This document shows, in pieces, positions 22,975-34,829 of a stretch of 64,000 nucleotides of DNA. A model generated the notes under the pieces. The model searched no databases. It saw only the letters and a list, made by a program, of their open reading frames with translations, and was not told the origin of the DNA. Numbering within the stretch: position 1 is the stretch's first letter; the number at the start of each line of letters is the position of its first letter. Position numbers and translations under genes: made by a program. Origin of the DNA: Lithospermum erythrorhizon. Lineage: Eukaryota; Streptophyta; Magnoliopsida; Boraginales; Boraginaceae. Location: positions 62,001 to 126,000 of the forward strand of contig JADFUC010002158.1 of NCBI GenBank assembly GCA_019722365.1. Reading direction: 5' to 3'.

Positions 22975-23682
22975 TAGAAGAATAAAAACATATTTCCATG
23001 CGAGGCGTCGAGGCGGATCTGGCCGGTGGAGGTGATGGTTTGAAACCATTAAAAATTGGATAATTTTGTACAATTAATAAAATTTGTAAAAAAAAGTCCT
23101 CTTATGAAATAAGAAACTTTTTAAAAATGAATAAATATGATCTTAAATTGATACTTCAAACGTTAAATATATTGTGATACGCTTGCAATGAACTATCAAA
23201 ACCAATTTAAAATGGCTAAGGTGACTACGGTGATATTGAATTGATAAAAAAAAATTAGTCAGTACTAAGGGTGAACCCAAAACCATGAGGATAAACTTTT
23301 TATAATATCTTGCAAATTAAAATTTATTAATATTTTTGATGATTCGACTGAACCACACCAAACCTAAAAGTCTGCCCATAGCAGACATTACTCTCCTGCA
23401 TGAGTTTCAGTTTGTTTTGCCAAGTTTCTAGGACATTTTCTGTTAGCATTTGCATTTGTTTAGGAATCGTTTATTTGAATTCAATAAGTGGTTAGAATAG
23501 ATTGGAATGTGATCTATCATGCTGCCACATTTCTCTCCTATTTAGTTGTAATCAACAGTTACTTTTTACTATAAAAACCTCAAATGAGCAATGGAAAAGT
23601 AGTGAAATTCATTGCAATCTGAACTTGTGTTTCTGGCTTTGGTTTAGCTTGTTATTCATTGCAAACTATTTTGATTTCAACA
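22975..23682 (+). repeat. Right LTR of copia B, with a 380-bp insert
   Basis: The LTR sequence runs 22975-23000, is broken, and resumes at 23381 (GCAGAC...), continuing to TTTCAACA at 23682. Without the insert it is about 330 bp, like the left LTR without copia A. Identity over the 150 bases from 23401 is above 95% by eye, which suggests copia B is not very old. Confidence 0.83.
23001..23380. mobile_element. Unclassified insertion in the right LTR
   Basis: About 380 bases have no counterpart in the left LTR. CCATG (22996-23000) and CCATA (23376-23380) could be a 5-bp duplication with one change. The inserted DNA starts GC-rich (GAGGCGTCGAGGCGG) and becomes AT-rich. It has no coding capacity and no clear terminal repeats, so the family is unknown. 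Confidence 0.55.
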
Positions 23683-23699
23683 AGTACTAAATTCTATGT

Positions 23700-26230
23700 A
23701 ATTTGCACTTTTTTCTCTAGTATTCAATTCTCTTAAACTCAAGGTTTCACTTGTAATATGGATTCAGGTTAATTTAGATGTGTTTAATTAAGTAAAATTT
23801 ATTTGAGTCAGAATTACGTTGCTAATTTAGTAGTAATAGTCGGGGCTAATTCGAGTTAAAATTAGATCGTTAAGAATGGATTCGATAAGCTTCGAGGCAG
23901 CTTGATTCGGGCATAAATTCATGTGCGGCTTTTATGACTTAAGTATTAAGTAAACTCATCTTCCATCCTTATCATCAAAACACATAATATCTTCCTCCAT
24001 CCTTAAGCCTTGGCAGAGGCTCCTCAAAGCTCAAAGCGAAGATTTTTTATGTAGTTTCTTCGCTGTTGCTAATAAAGAATCACTCAAGTTGATTGATAAA
24101 GGAGCATAACATCTTTCCTACAAATTTGAGGTAAGAAATAGGATTTTTGGTTGATTTTAAGGGTTGACTTTTTGGTTGACTTTTGACATAATTCAATTTT
24201 TATGTTGTTTAGTTTGTTATTGGTTCTATGATGTATATAATTGATTAATTCATGATTTAGAGGTTGTTTGAGGATGTTATTGATAGGTTGACTTATTATG
24301 TTTTGGTTGACTTTTATTGTTGATATTTTTATAAGACTTTAAATGTGTAGGGAGTTTAATGATTGTGATGTTAAAATGATGATTTAAAATTGATTAAAGG
24401 GAGTTAGGTTGAAAAAGTGTGATTTGTAAGTTGAGTTATAATTGATATTTTGGAGTATAGGTTGTTAATTATGGACTTGAGGGTTAAATAGAATGACTTA
24501 TAAGTTGATATGAAATGTTAAAGTGATAAGGTGGAATTCTAGCGGGGGGAATCGATTGGGTTGTGTCCGACGGAATTATTAATTCGTTGTTTTATCCGTC
24601 ATTTTAGACCATTTAGAAATAGTTCCACTAAGAGTTGGTTGTATATCTTACAGAAGCCTTAGTATAGTATTGAGTCTTGATTATACTTTAAGGTGTTTTG
24701 TTGGCGTTGATGGTGGGAAGGCGGTTACCGTGATTGTGTTAGCGAAGGTTTTTGTGGTAGCTAAGCGGTAGTCTTTATCTCGCGGGTGTTACCTTATGTA
24801 CTTACTTTAAATTGTGTGAACATGTCATTTGTGGTATGATTATGTGAATAATATACATGTCCTTGTGGTATGATTGTAGGAATGATATACATGTAATGGT
24901 TGTGCGATTATGTGTGATTCATTTGTGTGAGCCGTGATATGATTATGTGATTATATTAGCGGCGTTGAAGATTTCTTGAGGAGTAGTAATAGCTTAGAAT
25001 ACCGGCTTATATTCGATTTACGTGGCCTTGTCGGCCTTTGTTGTATTTAAATGGCCTTGTATCGGCACTTTTGGTATGTACGTGGCCTTGTCGTGGTTGT
25101 GATTGATTCTGATTGTGAGATGTTTTAGGCTTTGTGTGCTTTAATATTGTTTGGGAGTAGAGTAGTTGGTTGGAGTTATCAGCTAACTTTGAGTGACTTG
25201 GTATCGAGGATTTGACCCTATAGTTGGGATGATTATGGGTTAGGTGACTCTCCTTTCCCTTCCCCGGGATATGTGGCTATTGATGTATACTTAGTGTATA
25301 AGTGCGGTTTGCCTTATACTTAGTGTATAGATGCGGTTTTTTTATCTTTAGTGTATAAAATGCGGTTTGTATATACTTCGGTATAAGTACGGTGTGTGAA
25401 TTGTCGATTGGTCTATTCCTGTGGAGTAGACAGTTGAACATATGCGCATTAGATGTTGAGCCCATAGTGGGTAAGGATATGAGCTAGATGGTTTGATGAC
25501 TAGAGTTATAGTCGTTGTTAGTCTCTTGTGAGTTCTTTTACACGGGTGATTGTGTCTTTCTTGAAACTTTTCTATTATATCTCGTATGAGATGTACGAGG
25601 CCCTTCTTTGGAATTATGTTGTATGACATATTGGGTAGTCACAGATATATATATATATATACTATTTTATTCATATTTATATGTATTGTGGAAGCTACGT
25701 TAAGGTATGGTTAGAAAAGTTTCCCTGCGTTAAATGTTAGGCTTGTTCTGGCCACTTTTGTTTTTAGGCATTCGTTGTGCTAGGTTGACGGGCGGCGATT
25801 GGCCGAGAGAGGCATTGGAAGTTTGTTCAGTGGCTAGGTGGCTGTCCAATTTGGTGAGGATCACTCGCGATCTAAATGTTGATGTGTTGTTAACCAATTT
25901 TGATTGTTGTATTTTATTTTTGAACTTTAGCCTTGTCGTGGGTTGTCGTTTTGTATTATGAATCTGATACTTACTCTCTTTGTAACCTTTAGGCATTCTG
26001 TTTATTTGGGATATGTTGTATATATATGGTGTTGGTTGGTTAGATATCGCTTTTGATGGATTGTAAATTTTCAAAGCGTGATTATTTTGAGAATATTAAT
26101 GGAAATCAAATTTTTTAGACGAAACGAGTAGTTTTTTAAGCGAGTAGTCCATTGGTTTGGTGACTCTAGTGTTGGGATTATAATGATTACCTCAGGCGGA
26201 AACTTGACTTGGGCGAGATCGTTACTTTTC
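23700..26230 (+). repeat. Long LTR-like dispersed repeat, copy 1
   Basis: The segment shares a long collinear order of blocks with 38640-41150: GAGGTAAGAAA (24128 and 38939), GGTTGACTTTTTGG, a TAAGACTTTAAA-like block, GTTCTATGATTTATATA, TTAATTATGGACTTGA, then GGCCTTGTCGGC, TACTTAGTGTATAAG, GGTGACTCTCC and finally GACTTGGGCGAGATCGTTAC near 26225. It has no coding capacity. The size (over 2 kb) and layout resemble solo LTRs of large Ty3/gypsy elements, but no gypsy coding sequence is attached, so the family is an inference. A (TA) microsatellite lies at about 25645-25662. Confidence 0.55.
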
Positions 26231-26680
26231 TCAGGCCACGGACCTCGAGATGTGGATCATTAGATATCAATGCAAAAGAGGAGGATCATTCTAGGCTGAG
26301 TTGTTATACAAACACCCAAATAGTGTTTGTTTGAGGGATAAAATGACTATTTGCCCCGTAATTTAAGTGTAGTAGTTACAAAATTATATCCAGGGGACAA
26401 ATCTTCATTCAGTCACCAAAATTCTTATTGGATATTATTGTATATTTGGATCAGGCGTACATTAAAAATTAAAATTGAAAATAAAATATTTACACTTCAA
26501 ATCAAACAAGGAAATATATTTAGCAATTTTATCAAATATTTCCTTTATTAATATCTTAACATGTGCCTTTAACACACATATTAGAAAAACGTAATAATAT
26601 ATACGGAGTATTATTAAAATACTAAAGATATTTTTGGATTTAAGTAATGGACCACAAATCCTCAACAATGATGATTATTT
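26231..26680. other. 3' flank of the glucanase gene, no gene seen
   Basis: The stretch is AT-rich, with small chance frames on both strands. It contains the ACGGAGTA word (26603-26610), which is common at ends of decayed MITEs, but no partner end was found. It is probably in part the 3' UTR of the minus-strand gene. Confidence 0.35.
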
Positions 26681-28865
26681 TTAATTGAAACTTAAAGGAT
26701 ACTTTGGTTGCTTGTTTGGATAGAACAACCCCCAATGTTGTTCAATTAGAGGGGTCTTTTGATTCTCATCAAACAAAGCAAAAATATAAGTCTCAATAGG
26801 CTTTCCAGGTCTTCTTGGTGTCCCTCCAGCAATACGAGGAACCAATTTTGAGTTGTAAATTGCAGCATTTTCCACAGTTGTGGAAAGCCCTCCTTCTGAA
26901 GACCATCCAGTTCTGTAACAACAATTAAGAAGAGCTCCTCCTCAAGTTTCTCCAAATGATGCATATAAAGAATCCACCGATGCATCCAAACAAAGTCATA
27001 TAAGCATAAGGACCATCAATTACCACAGGTGATGTCGCCGTGCCGAGCATAGTCTAGATGGATATTGGCTGTTGTCACCAGCATATATGCAAAGTATGGA
27101 TATATGTTGAAACAAGCTGGTCCATTTGTTGATACCAAGAAATCTATGATTGGTTTAATGAAAGGAATGGCATCCTCCTTAAATGAACCTGCATGTATCG
27201 TGGCAGGGTCAGAATTTTATTTCACGAATTATGATTTAAAAAAATCATTATTATTTGTATTATGTTTCTATTTGAATGATGATAAAAAATTTCATTAAAA
27301 GCCAAATTTATAATAGGAGTAGGCTGGCATTATATATTAATTCGGAAGAAGCAGCAAACTATCATTGTGGGGCGTGTCACGTTAACACTCCCCACTACGT
27401 GTGGCCATCCTCGGCACTATGATCTTTCTTAAAGCGTTCTTGAAATTTAATATCGATGGGATTCTGGCGTCTGCTCATCATGTGAGTCGACTCACGTCTG
27501 GTGATAGCAATCACATGTGGTTTCGATTTAAATCGATTAATGATGATAGAAATAATCCGGCGGCACATATATTGATTGAAGAGAACATCAAAGGACACTA
27601 AGATCCAACAAGGTGGAAACTTTATATATTGATCAGAAAAAATAATCCATATATTGATCGGAATGTCGTCACGTTAACAAATGACCTAGTAGACTTAATC
27701 ATTTACCTGCAGACGGGGGATAAGAGCTCCCGAGGACACTAAGATCCAACACGGTGGAAACTTTTATTCCGAGGGCGTTTACTGAGTTATAAATATTTTG
27801 CATTGCAGGAAGAATAAATGGTCTCACAACTGGGGAGTCGATCTCATTTCCAAGAGTAATGTACTTGAATTTGACATTAGGGAAAGCTTTAACGTTTTGG
27901 TTGACCCATTGATCTGTATAGCTTTGCCGATGCAATATTTGAATATCCTCATTTAAAACACCTAAGATTACTTCAATGCCACTGCCTTGCAATGCTTGTA
28001 AGGCTTGTGGTACTGGATTATAAAGTCTCAATCTTTGAATGTTGTGTTGTTTGCAAAGATCAATCACTTCTTGTGGTGGTGGTAAGTTGTCAGCAATCAT
28101 TCCATAACAAATCCCTATCTCTGCATCTATTAAATGAAATGTAAAAGGTTACAAATTAAGATTATTTTGTATTAATTGTCAAAATAATTTATCATATCAA
28201 ATGAATCAAAACAGAATATTGTTCAATCATTTGGTCATTGTAAATTATTATAAAAGTTAACCCAAAATTAACTAAACTTAAACATGAATCAATATTTCAA
28301 TATTAGTAACATTGATCAAGAAAGGTCTCTAGTAAATTAAATGACAAATATAAATAATATTAAAAAATAACTTAAAGTAAGAGTAAATTTGGAGTTGACA
28401 TCATTTCATTCCTTAAAAAAAAATTATTCTATATTCCTCAGATATAGAATACCTAACTTTCCATAAGCTGCATCTTCAAATTATAAAAATAATATTAGAA
28501 ACATATACGTTGTCGGATTACAATATGTAATTTCTTCATTATAGGTTTAGATTGAAAATATATAAGTTGAGATTAAGAGTTTTGGACGTGTGGCAATAAA
28601 GATAACAATCTTTTCAGTTTTTGTTTTGTAAAATATAAATTTTATCACACGATTTCCAGACTTATTAGAAAAAATCCAACTTTATAAAACTTGATCTAGC
28701 AGAATATATCATGAGTTTGGGATACTACACCTGTTATAAATAATAGATCGTATATATACATGAACAACAATGAGAAGGAAACCCGACGGGTACAATAGAC
28801 AACCGTGAAAAACAAGCAATACAAATACCAATCATTTGAAAGTTATTATGGACTGAATTCTTCAT
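26681..28865 (-). pseudogene. Beta-1,3-glucanase, glycoside hydrolase family 17 (broken as sequenced)
   Basis: Glucan endo-1,3-beta-glucosidases cut callose and fungal glucan in the apoplast or vacuole. Exon 1 (candidate ATG at 28865) gives MKNSVHNNFQMIGICIACF, signal-peptide-like but uncertain. An intron ends at 28127. The next exon (28126-27707) reads AEIGICYGMIADNLPPPQEV, with RLRLYNPVPQ and YITLGNEID, whose Glu is the family proton donor. A second intron (27706-27189) joins PPSAG to SFKEDAIPFIKPIIDFL in frame. The last part reads NIYPYFAY, VVIDGPYAY and then VTETGW (the nucleophile Glu, needing one A restored), and ends GTPRRPGKPIETYIFALFDE and a stop at 26681. About 310 residues match the usual length. 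At least four single-base frameshifts lie between 27100 and 26880. They are either pseudogene lesions or assembly errors. Confidence 0.87.
27189..27706 (-). other. Second glucanase intron (518 bp), apparently newly gained
   Basis: On the minus strand the exon ends GCAG, the intron starts GTAAATG (27706) and ends CATGCAG (27189), and the next exon starts GTTCATTT. Splicing restores family sequence with no residue lost. Inside the intron, 27592-27627 repeats 27733-27767 of the upstream exon with few mismatches, so part of the exon was duplicated. Family 17 glucanase genes normally have a single intron, after the signal peptide. Confidence 0.7.
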
Positions 28866-28910
28866 GATGAATAGGATATCTAATAGTACTTACTTGGAGA
28901 TTGTAGGTGT

Positions 28911-28920
28911 AAATATATAG
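28911..28920 (-). promoter_or_regulatory. Candidate TATA box of the glucanase gene
   Basis: CTATATATTT on the minus strand lies about 46 bases upstream of the candidate ATG at 28865, which would leave a short leader of roughly 15-20 bases. The spacing is plausible for a plant promoter. No transcript evidence is available. Confidence 0.4.
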
Positions 28921-28965
28921 GCGTATTATATAACATAATATTCCATATTAATGATTTTAGTTGTA

Positions 28966-31885
28966 CTAATTGAAATAATGAGTTATTTCAGTAATTACAT
29001 ATTTTTTTCTATTTCTACACTCTATTGAAATTAAGTTTAATAAAGTTGATTTATCAAATTTATTTAATTATGGTTGTTAATATGGTGACCAAGAAATATT
29101 ATAAAAAATTCAATAAAAGAGATTTGCTACAATCTGCATGGTCATAGGATATCCACACGACAAATTTGGTAAGTTGCATAAATATTAAATTGGATGCAGA
29201 TATAAATCAATCATTGTGAGATATTGGTTATGTTGAATATCAGATATAAATCAATCATTATGAGATATTGGTTATGTTGAATATTTATTATTAAAATTGT
29301 TTAATTGACTGTCAATGTTTGATAATACAAATTAAACAAAGAAAAATTATATGTATTAGAGTAACACAAAAGCGCGAATCACATACACTAACGACTCCAT
29401 CGGCATTCTAGTGCTTCTGACACATAAGAGGTATCATGTATGCCTTCAATTGATCAGTGACTAAAAAATTTCCTTTAACCACTTCATCACAGCCTCCTAT
29501 GAATTAAACCACACCTACAAGTGGGAAGAGGCTTATGGTATTTTTGCATTTTAAGACTATAGTTTTTTATCAATTGAGCTTAAACGTCGGGGAATGTATC
29601 GTGAGTAATAATGTGTCTATTTCTATGTTAACTGAGAGATCCCTAATAAAAATGTATAATAGATATTTGTTTGATTTCATTTTGATACAAGAAAATGTCG
29701 GTTTCAATATAAGTATTTTATTATCCACCAATAAACTCTTCTTTTTAATGTTTCAACATCTTTCTAGTAAAATGATCCTAACAATAACCACTCCAACAAC
29801 CAAAACTCTACGAATTACCCTTTTAGTTACAAAAATCTCAATCAATTTCAAAATCAATCTTCCAACCAACCGCGCCCTTCAAATATACCAAATTTTGGTT
29901 TTGCTTCAAATTTTAACATGTCTTCGCTTCATATGTGTTAAATTATTATCCATATGAATGATGCAATATTTATCTTAAGCACTCCTTTATAATACTTATA
30001 TGTTAATGGCAAATGAAAATATTTTGAATATTGGAGCAACAAAAATTTTCGAATTTTTAACACAAATGACTCTTGGTAGCAAAAGCGGTGCTAATGACGC
30101 CATTCAAAAGTAGATTAAACCAATGTTCGCAAGAAAAGTCCTAAATAGACCACTGATCAAAATTTGGTGCGATTATGAAGTGGATTAAGTATGAACATAC
30201 CTAAGAAAAAGGTAAGCATTCGGCAAAATTATTGATCATTATACGAGCATAACTCATTCGACCTCTATGCTATGGAGTCAGTATGTAAATCATTATAACT
30301 ATATCAAAAAAATATTGACAAATTGACAAAATACGACAAAGTAAGATATGCGACATAAAGTGGCTATTTAAGAATGATGTATCGACAAAGCTCATGAATT
30401 ATACAAAAAGAGTCAGGGAATGATCAAACATGAGGCAAAACCAACACGAGCTGCTAAATCATGCTAAAAGAGTTTCGACAGAATATGAGTCGAAATAATT
30501 GTATCGTGCGCTTATTTATGTTTCGCTAGTCAGGCCTCTCGTGCTTAGCTTATTGTACCGTATTTCAAGCTGGAACTTTATTTGTTTTAATAATTAGTAT
30601 TCTATTCTCATTTAATTGCATGATCAAAAATTAATTAAAAATATGAGATTAAAAAATACAAAAAAAAATTTAAATAAATATTATTTTTTCAAATATATAT
30701 ATAAAAAAGTATTTAAGTGTGAATATTAATGACAACACTAATTTACGTGTTCGGTCGAGTCCGGTCGTGTCAAGTAATATAATGAATAAGAACGAGTATC
30801 GCCTCACACAAATTCCAATATACTAAGTACTGTGCCTTTTTCTTAATCTCTTTAATTAACTAATAATTAAAATAATAAATCTTTATCTAGTAATTACTTC
30901 ACTAAATTGACCTCGTAACTAAATTAACTAAACTAACCGAATGCAGCAATGATCAGACTTAATATTCAAGTATAGTTTGACACATGATTTCATCGATCGC
31001 CGATTCAATCTACCTAGTAGTTACTTATTAGTTCATAACAAAGCATTCCTAAACAATTGATATTACTTCGCTTAACACCAATTAAGTCTCTAAGAAACTA
31101 ACTATATTCTATGATACCTTAAAATAGAGATCTTCTTAACAACATATGCTTATTAAATTGTACATGGCATTACCTATATCTCTATGATGTTGAAACATGC
31201 TCGACATAACGTAAGTGACAACTTATTTCTTAAAGAATTAATCACTTATATGAACGAATTTAATATCGATATCAAGATATTAAATACTAAATTATGCACA
31301 ATAATCGTAATTATGAAACTAGAAATAAATTAACTCCAAGAAAACAAATCATCCGATCCAACTATTACATCATATCTCCGACTAATAATAAAATTAGTTC
31401 ATAATAAAAGACATAAATAAATACATGAAATTAATGGCATTCATCCTTAACAATAAAATAACTTGAATTAAAAATATTCAAACCAATTAAAAAGTAATCA
31501 ACTCAACTTCCAACGGCAAAGGCCAAAGCTCCAACAAAAGTTTCGATTTAATTTCTTTTCTCGAAATTCAGAGATATATCTTTTTTACTCTAACTTCTCC
31601 TTTTATAGGTCAGCTATACCTAATATCAATATTTAATCCCTATTCTTGATCATGACTCATATAATCCTTAAATGACTTTCATATCTTCAATTCCGCGCCT
31701 CGACCTTTTCCACTTTAACCGATAATCGCTTAAACTCAAATAAAACGAAAACAAGTGCAAATTATACTCTGATTAAGGTAAAATAACACGCTAATACTTA
31801 ATTAGGCCTCAAAACACTATATTATAAACACTTATCAATTACTTTTTACTTCTATTATAAAACATAATTGTTATTAGGGTAAAGC
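28966..31885. other. AT-rich intergenic DNA with no recognisable gene
   Basis: No family match was found on either strand in 2.9 kb. The frame at 29535-29957 is low-complexity (Ile, Leu, Phe, Asn, Thr) and probably chance. The part from about 30740 to 31850 contains no open frame at all and may be an old non-coding retroelement relic, but no terminal repeats were identified. Confidence 0.4.
29197..29284. repeat. Tandem duplication of a 44-bp unit
   Basis: Two adjacent 44-base copies (29197-29240 and 29241-29284) start CAGATATAAATCAATCATT and differ at one base, so the event is recent. Confidence 0.9.
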
Positions 31886-32322
31886 CACATTTAATCATAC
31901 ATATTTTTCACTATGTCACCATTCAATCACACATGTTTCAATATGTCTCATTCGATCATACATGTTTCAAAAAAGTGTCTCACTTGATCATTCCGTCATA
32001 ACGGACATTAAGTTTGACTTTTGAGGGCAAATTGGCAGAGGTAAAATTATTCAAACGCATTTTGTTCATATCAACAATTTCTATTTTGTCATATTCCTTA
32101 ATAAAAAAGACCAAAGAACAAGAAAGCAATATCCGATGCATCATTAAAAATATATTTCTGGACAATATTATCTTATCACTTTGTCCCAAAAAATCAACTT
32201 AATCTCCGTTATCACGAAATGACTAGGTGACACTTTTGTTCTGTATGATTGAAATTGGGGATTATATCAAACATGCACATCTGACGCATTTATTACGGCG
32301 GAAACATCTATGATCAAACGTG
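31886..32322. mobile_element. 437-bp element with long terminal inverted repeats (MULE-like MITE)
   Basis: The left end, from CACATTTAATCATACAT, and the complement of the right end, from CACGTTTGATCATAGAT, align imperfectly over about 130 bases. Inner matches include AAAGTGTC, TCATTNCGTNATAACGGA and ATTAAGTT. The middle has no coding similarity. Long inverted repeats around a short non-coding core are typical of non-autonomous Mutator-like elements. A target duplication could not be read with confidence. Confidence 0.6.
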
Positions 32323-32666
32323 TTTTTAACTCTCTTGTTATGTAATCATAAAAATAAAAAGATAAGTAAATAAGAATATCAAGTAAAAGTGGTGGGGTAT
32401 ATGTTGATGAGTCCGAAGGGTGTTGAATTTTATTAAACAAAACTATTTTAGTGTGTAAAAGTTGAATGATTGTTAAATTATTAGATGTAAGAGAGAGAAA
32501 TTACATGTGAGTATCGAAAGTAAAATATCAGTTTCTAAATTAAAAAAATCACTGCATAGTTTGGAGTTATTATTTTAGATACATATATGGACGGATTCCA
32601 TTAGTGTTTTGAGGGTATCTAAAATGAATACTGCATAAAAAATTAGAATACCCTACAAAAATTAAA

Positions 32667-32760
32667 ATAACTCAAGTGGTTAAGTTTTTAATTCATTTTG
32701 AAAAGGTTCCTAGTTCGAATTCATCTCAAACACTTTTTTTATTTATTTATTTCCTTCTCT
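32667..32760 (+). mobile_element. tRNA-derived SINE remnant
   Basis: TAACTCAAGTGGTTAAG resembles the RNA polymerase III A box region of a tRNA (TRGCNNAGTGG). AGTTCGAATTC, about 35 bases later, resembles the B box (GGTTCGANTCC). A T-rich tail (TTTTTTTATTTATTTATTT) follows at about 32733. This combination, without a foldable tRNA, is the layout of plant SINEs. No flanking duplication was established. Confidence 0.5.
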
Positions 32761-33159
32761 CCAATGAATACCCATGTTGAATTTTTATATTTTATATGAT
32801 AAAATGAATATTCTATATCAAAATCCTTAGATCCGTTCCTAGGAGTGAGGTCTTCAATAAACTAATCATAAAACAAGGGTGCCATCTTTCCACCATCACA
32901 TTCAAGATTGATTCATGAATGTATGAATCTCATATTTACTATTAATAGTAAACAAGACGTGCATCGATTTCTCAAATATTTGACATATTTTTTATGTTTA
33001 ATTCGATATCATTCCAAAATTGTGTAAACTTTCACACCTTCGAATTTTTTCTAATTAATATTTTTATTTTTTGAAGGGATACTTTGATCATGAATAACTC
33101 TTTAAATATACTATAAAAAATTATAGTAAAATTCGATGATTCAATATTTTTTAAAAATC

Positions 33160-34300
33160 GGTAATATCAATTTTATAGCACGATAGGTTGCTTTTTTGGA
33201 TAATACTCCCTTCGTCCCAATTTACTTGATCATGAAAGTAAAAATTATATTTTTAAGGGCTTGATTAATATTACTAATATATCCTAAAAATGTACTTTAT
33301 CAAAAATACTTTAATTAATTAAAAAAGTACTTCATACGTATAAATGTGAAAATATCAAGATAAGCGTATTGAATTCTATATGATCAAGTGAAAAGTTTAA
33401 TATTTTACTACATTTATCAAGAATTTGGACGATGGCGATTTATTTTGTTTTTTAGTACATTTTGTTTCAAGTATAATTTTATTAGTAATATTACTTAAAT
33501 TATTAATACATACTATTCTTAATACTTATTAAACAAAAGTAATAATTTTTATAAACTTCAACACTATATGTCAATTGTATAATAATATTTTTATTGTACA
33601 ACAAACAAATTTAGTAATTATATAAACATTCAAAATTATAATATTCAAATAATCAATAATCAAACACAATTACACTTGGACGAAAGATCGTTAATTTCAA
33701 CATCTCTCTTTGCTCCAAATAAGAAAAGAAAAATTGTTACATGGCACATTAATCATGTTAGCATCTTCAGAACCTTCGATTAGTTTATGACCTCACCGAA
33801 CACACAGTTAAAAATGATAGTATTAGAAAAATAATTTTGCAATTCTACCCTGTTGGATAATGAAACTTATTTAGTATTATCAATTTTATAGCATGATAGC
33901 TTCCGCTTTTGATAATATTTACTATTTATAGTACATTTTATTTCAAAGTATAATTTTATTAGTGATATTACTTAAATTATTAATATATATTATTCTTAAT
34001 ACATATTCAATAAAATAATAATTTTAAAAACATAAATACTATATGTCAATCATGTAAAATATTTTTACTAAAATAAAGAAATTTAGCAATAATAATAACA
34101 TCCAAAAATTATATTTTTCAAATAACGAAGCAAACACAATTACACTTGACTTAAAAGATAATTATTTTCAAAAGATGAAAGATCTTTAATTTCAACATTC
34201 TCTCTCTTTTCCTCCAAAATTTAAAAGAAAATAAAAATTGTTACATGTCATATCGACTATATTAGCATGTCAGAGAACCTCCTCTCGATTAGTTGGGAAA
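33160..34300. repeat. Two-copy tandem duplication, one copy carrying a MITE
   Basis: Unit 1 (33160-33785) and unit 2 (33876-34300) share ATATCAATTTTATAGCA-type starts, ATAATTTTATTAGT, ATATTACTTAAATTATTAATA, CAAACACAATTACACTTG and the end CTCNCGATTAG. Small substitutions throughout show the duplication is old. Unit 1 has about 220 extra bases (see the MITE at 33206). Confidence 0.8.
33206..33410. mobile_element. Stowaway-like MITE in copy 1 of the duplication
   Basis: The left end TACTCCCTTCGTCCCAATTT is a classic Stowaway terminus, and TTGATCATG just inside it is mirrored by ATGATCAAGTG near 33380-33391. The right end proper is decayed. The corresponding position in copy 2 (about 33920) lacks the element, giving a natural empty site. 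Confidence 0.65.
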
Positions 34301-34829
34301 AACTATTATTGTCATTATTATTGTTATTATTTATATTATACTCATAATGTATATATATATAAGTTTAATTAGATTTCATTATGCATATTCCCTGCCTTAT
34401 TTTGAAACAAAAATTATTAGATACTAATTATGTTTAGCTTAAACACATTATACGGAGAATAATATCAACTCTTAAGGGAAAGAGTAAATAATACTAACCT
34501 CAAATATTAGACCTCGAATATTATATTAGTTGCATGCGGATGCTATTACAAGTACACATCGTTTTCATAGAAATGTAAATAATAATAATAGTATGGTAAT
34601 TCATATATAGAGACTTATTCGAAACAATAATAATGATAGGAGCTCAAGAACACCGTTGACTTGAATGCCGGCAGAGCTCAAGGACAAACGGCTCAACAAT
34701 AATGATAGTATGATACAATTGTCATGTTGAAGTCATGCCACAAAACGAACAATAGCGTATGTGACTTTCGACGCTATCGCATATAATTATATTATATTTT
34801 ATATTTTTGTGATATTTGGATGCGTTATG
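34301..34829. other. AT-rich spacer, no gene seen
   Basis: There are short simple-sequence runs (TTATTATTGTTATTATT near 34317; ATAATAATAATA near 34580). No coding or element signature was recognised. Confidence 0.4.

Larger units (their letters stand above)
1597..23682 (+). mobile_element. Ty1/copia retrotransposon B (outer element, multiply interrupted)
   Basis: This LTR retrotransposon is on the + strand, flanked by the 5-bp duplication AGTAC at 1592-1596 and 23683-23687. The left LTR starts TGAAGAATAAAG at 1597. The right LTR starts TAGAAGAATAAA at 22975, directly after the purine tract AAGGGGAGAAAGAA. Between the LTRs lie, in order, a primer site, gag with a zinc knuckle, protease, integrase, reverse transcriptase and RNase H. 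This order (integrase before reverse transcriptase) is that of Ty1/copia. The uninterrupted element would be about 5 kb. It is stretched to 22 kb by copia A in the left LTR, CACTA DNA in the integrase, and a short insert in the right LTR. Stops and frameshifts show it can no longer move by itself. Confidence 0.88.

Noticed and set aside
25640..25665. (TA)n run
   Set aside because: It is an ordinary microsatellite with no further structure.
29535..29957. 140-codon open frame on the + strand
   Set aside because: Its composition is Ile/Leu/Thr/Asn-rich as expected from AT-rich DNA; there is no motif, no promoter and no exon context.
32667..32740. A functional tRNA gene
   Set aside because: A-box and B-box-like words are present, but no acceptor stem or anticodon arm can be formed, so a SINE remnant is the better call.
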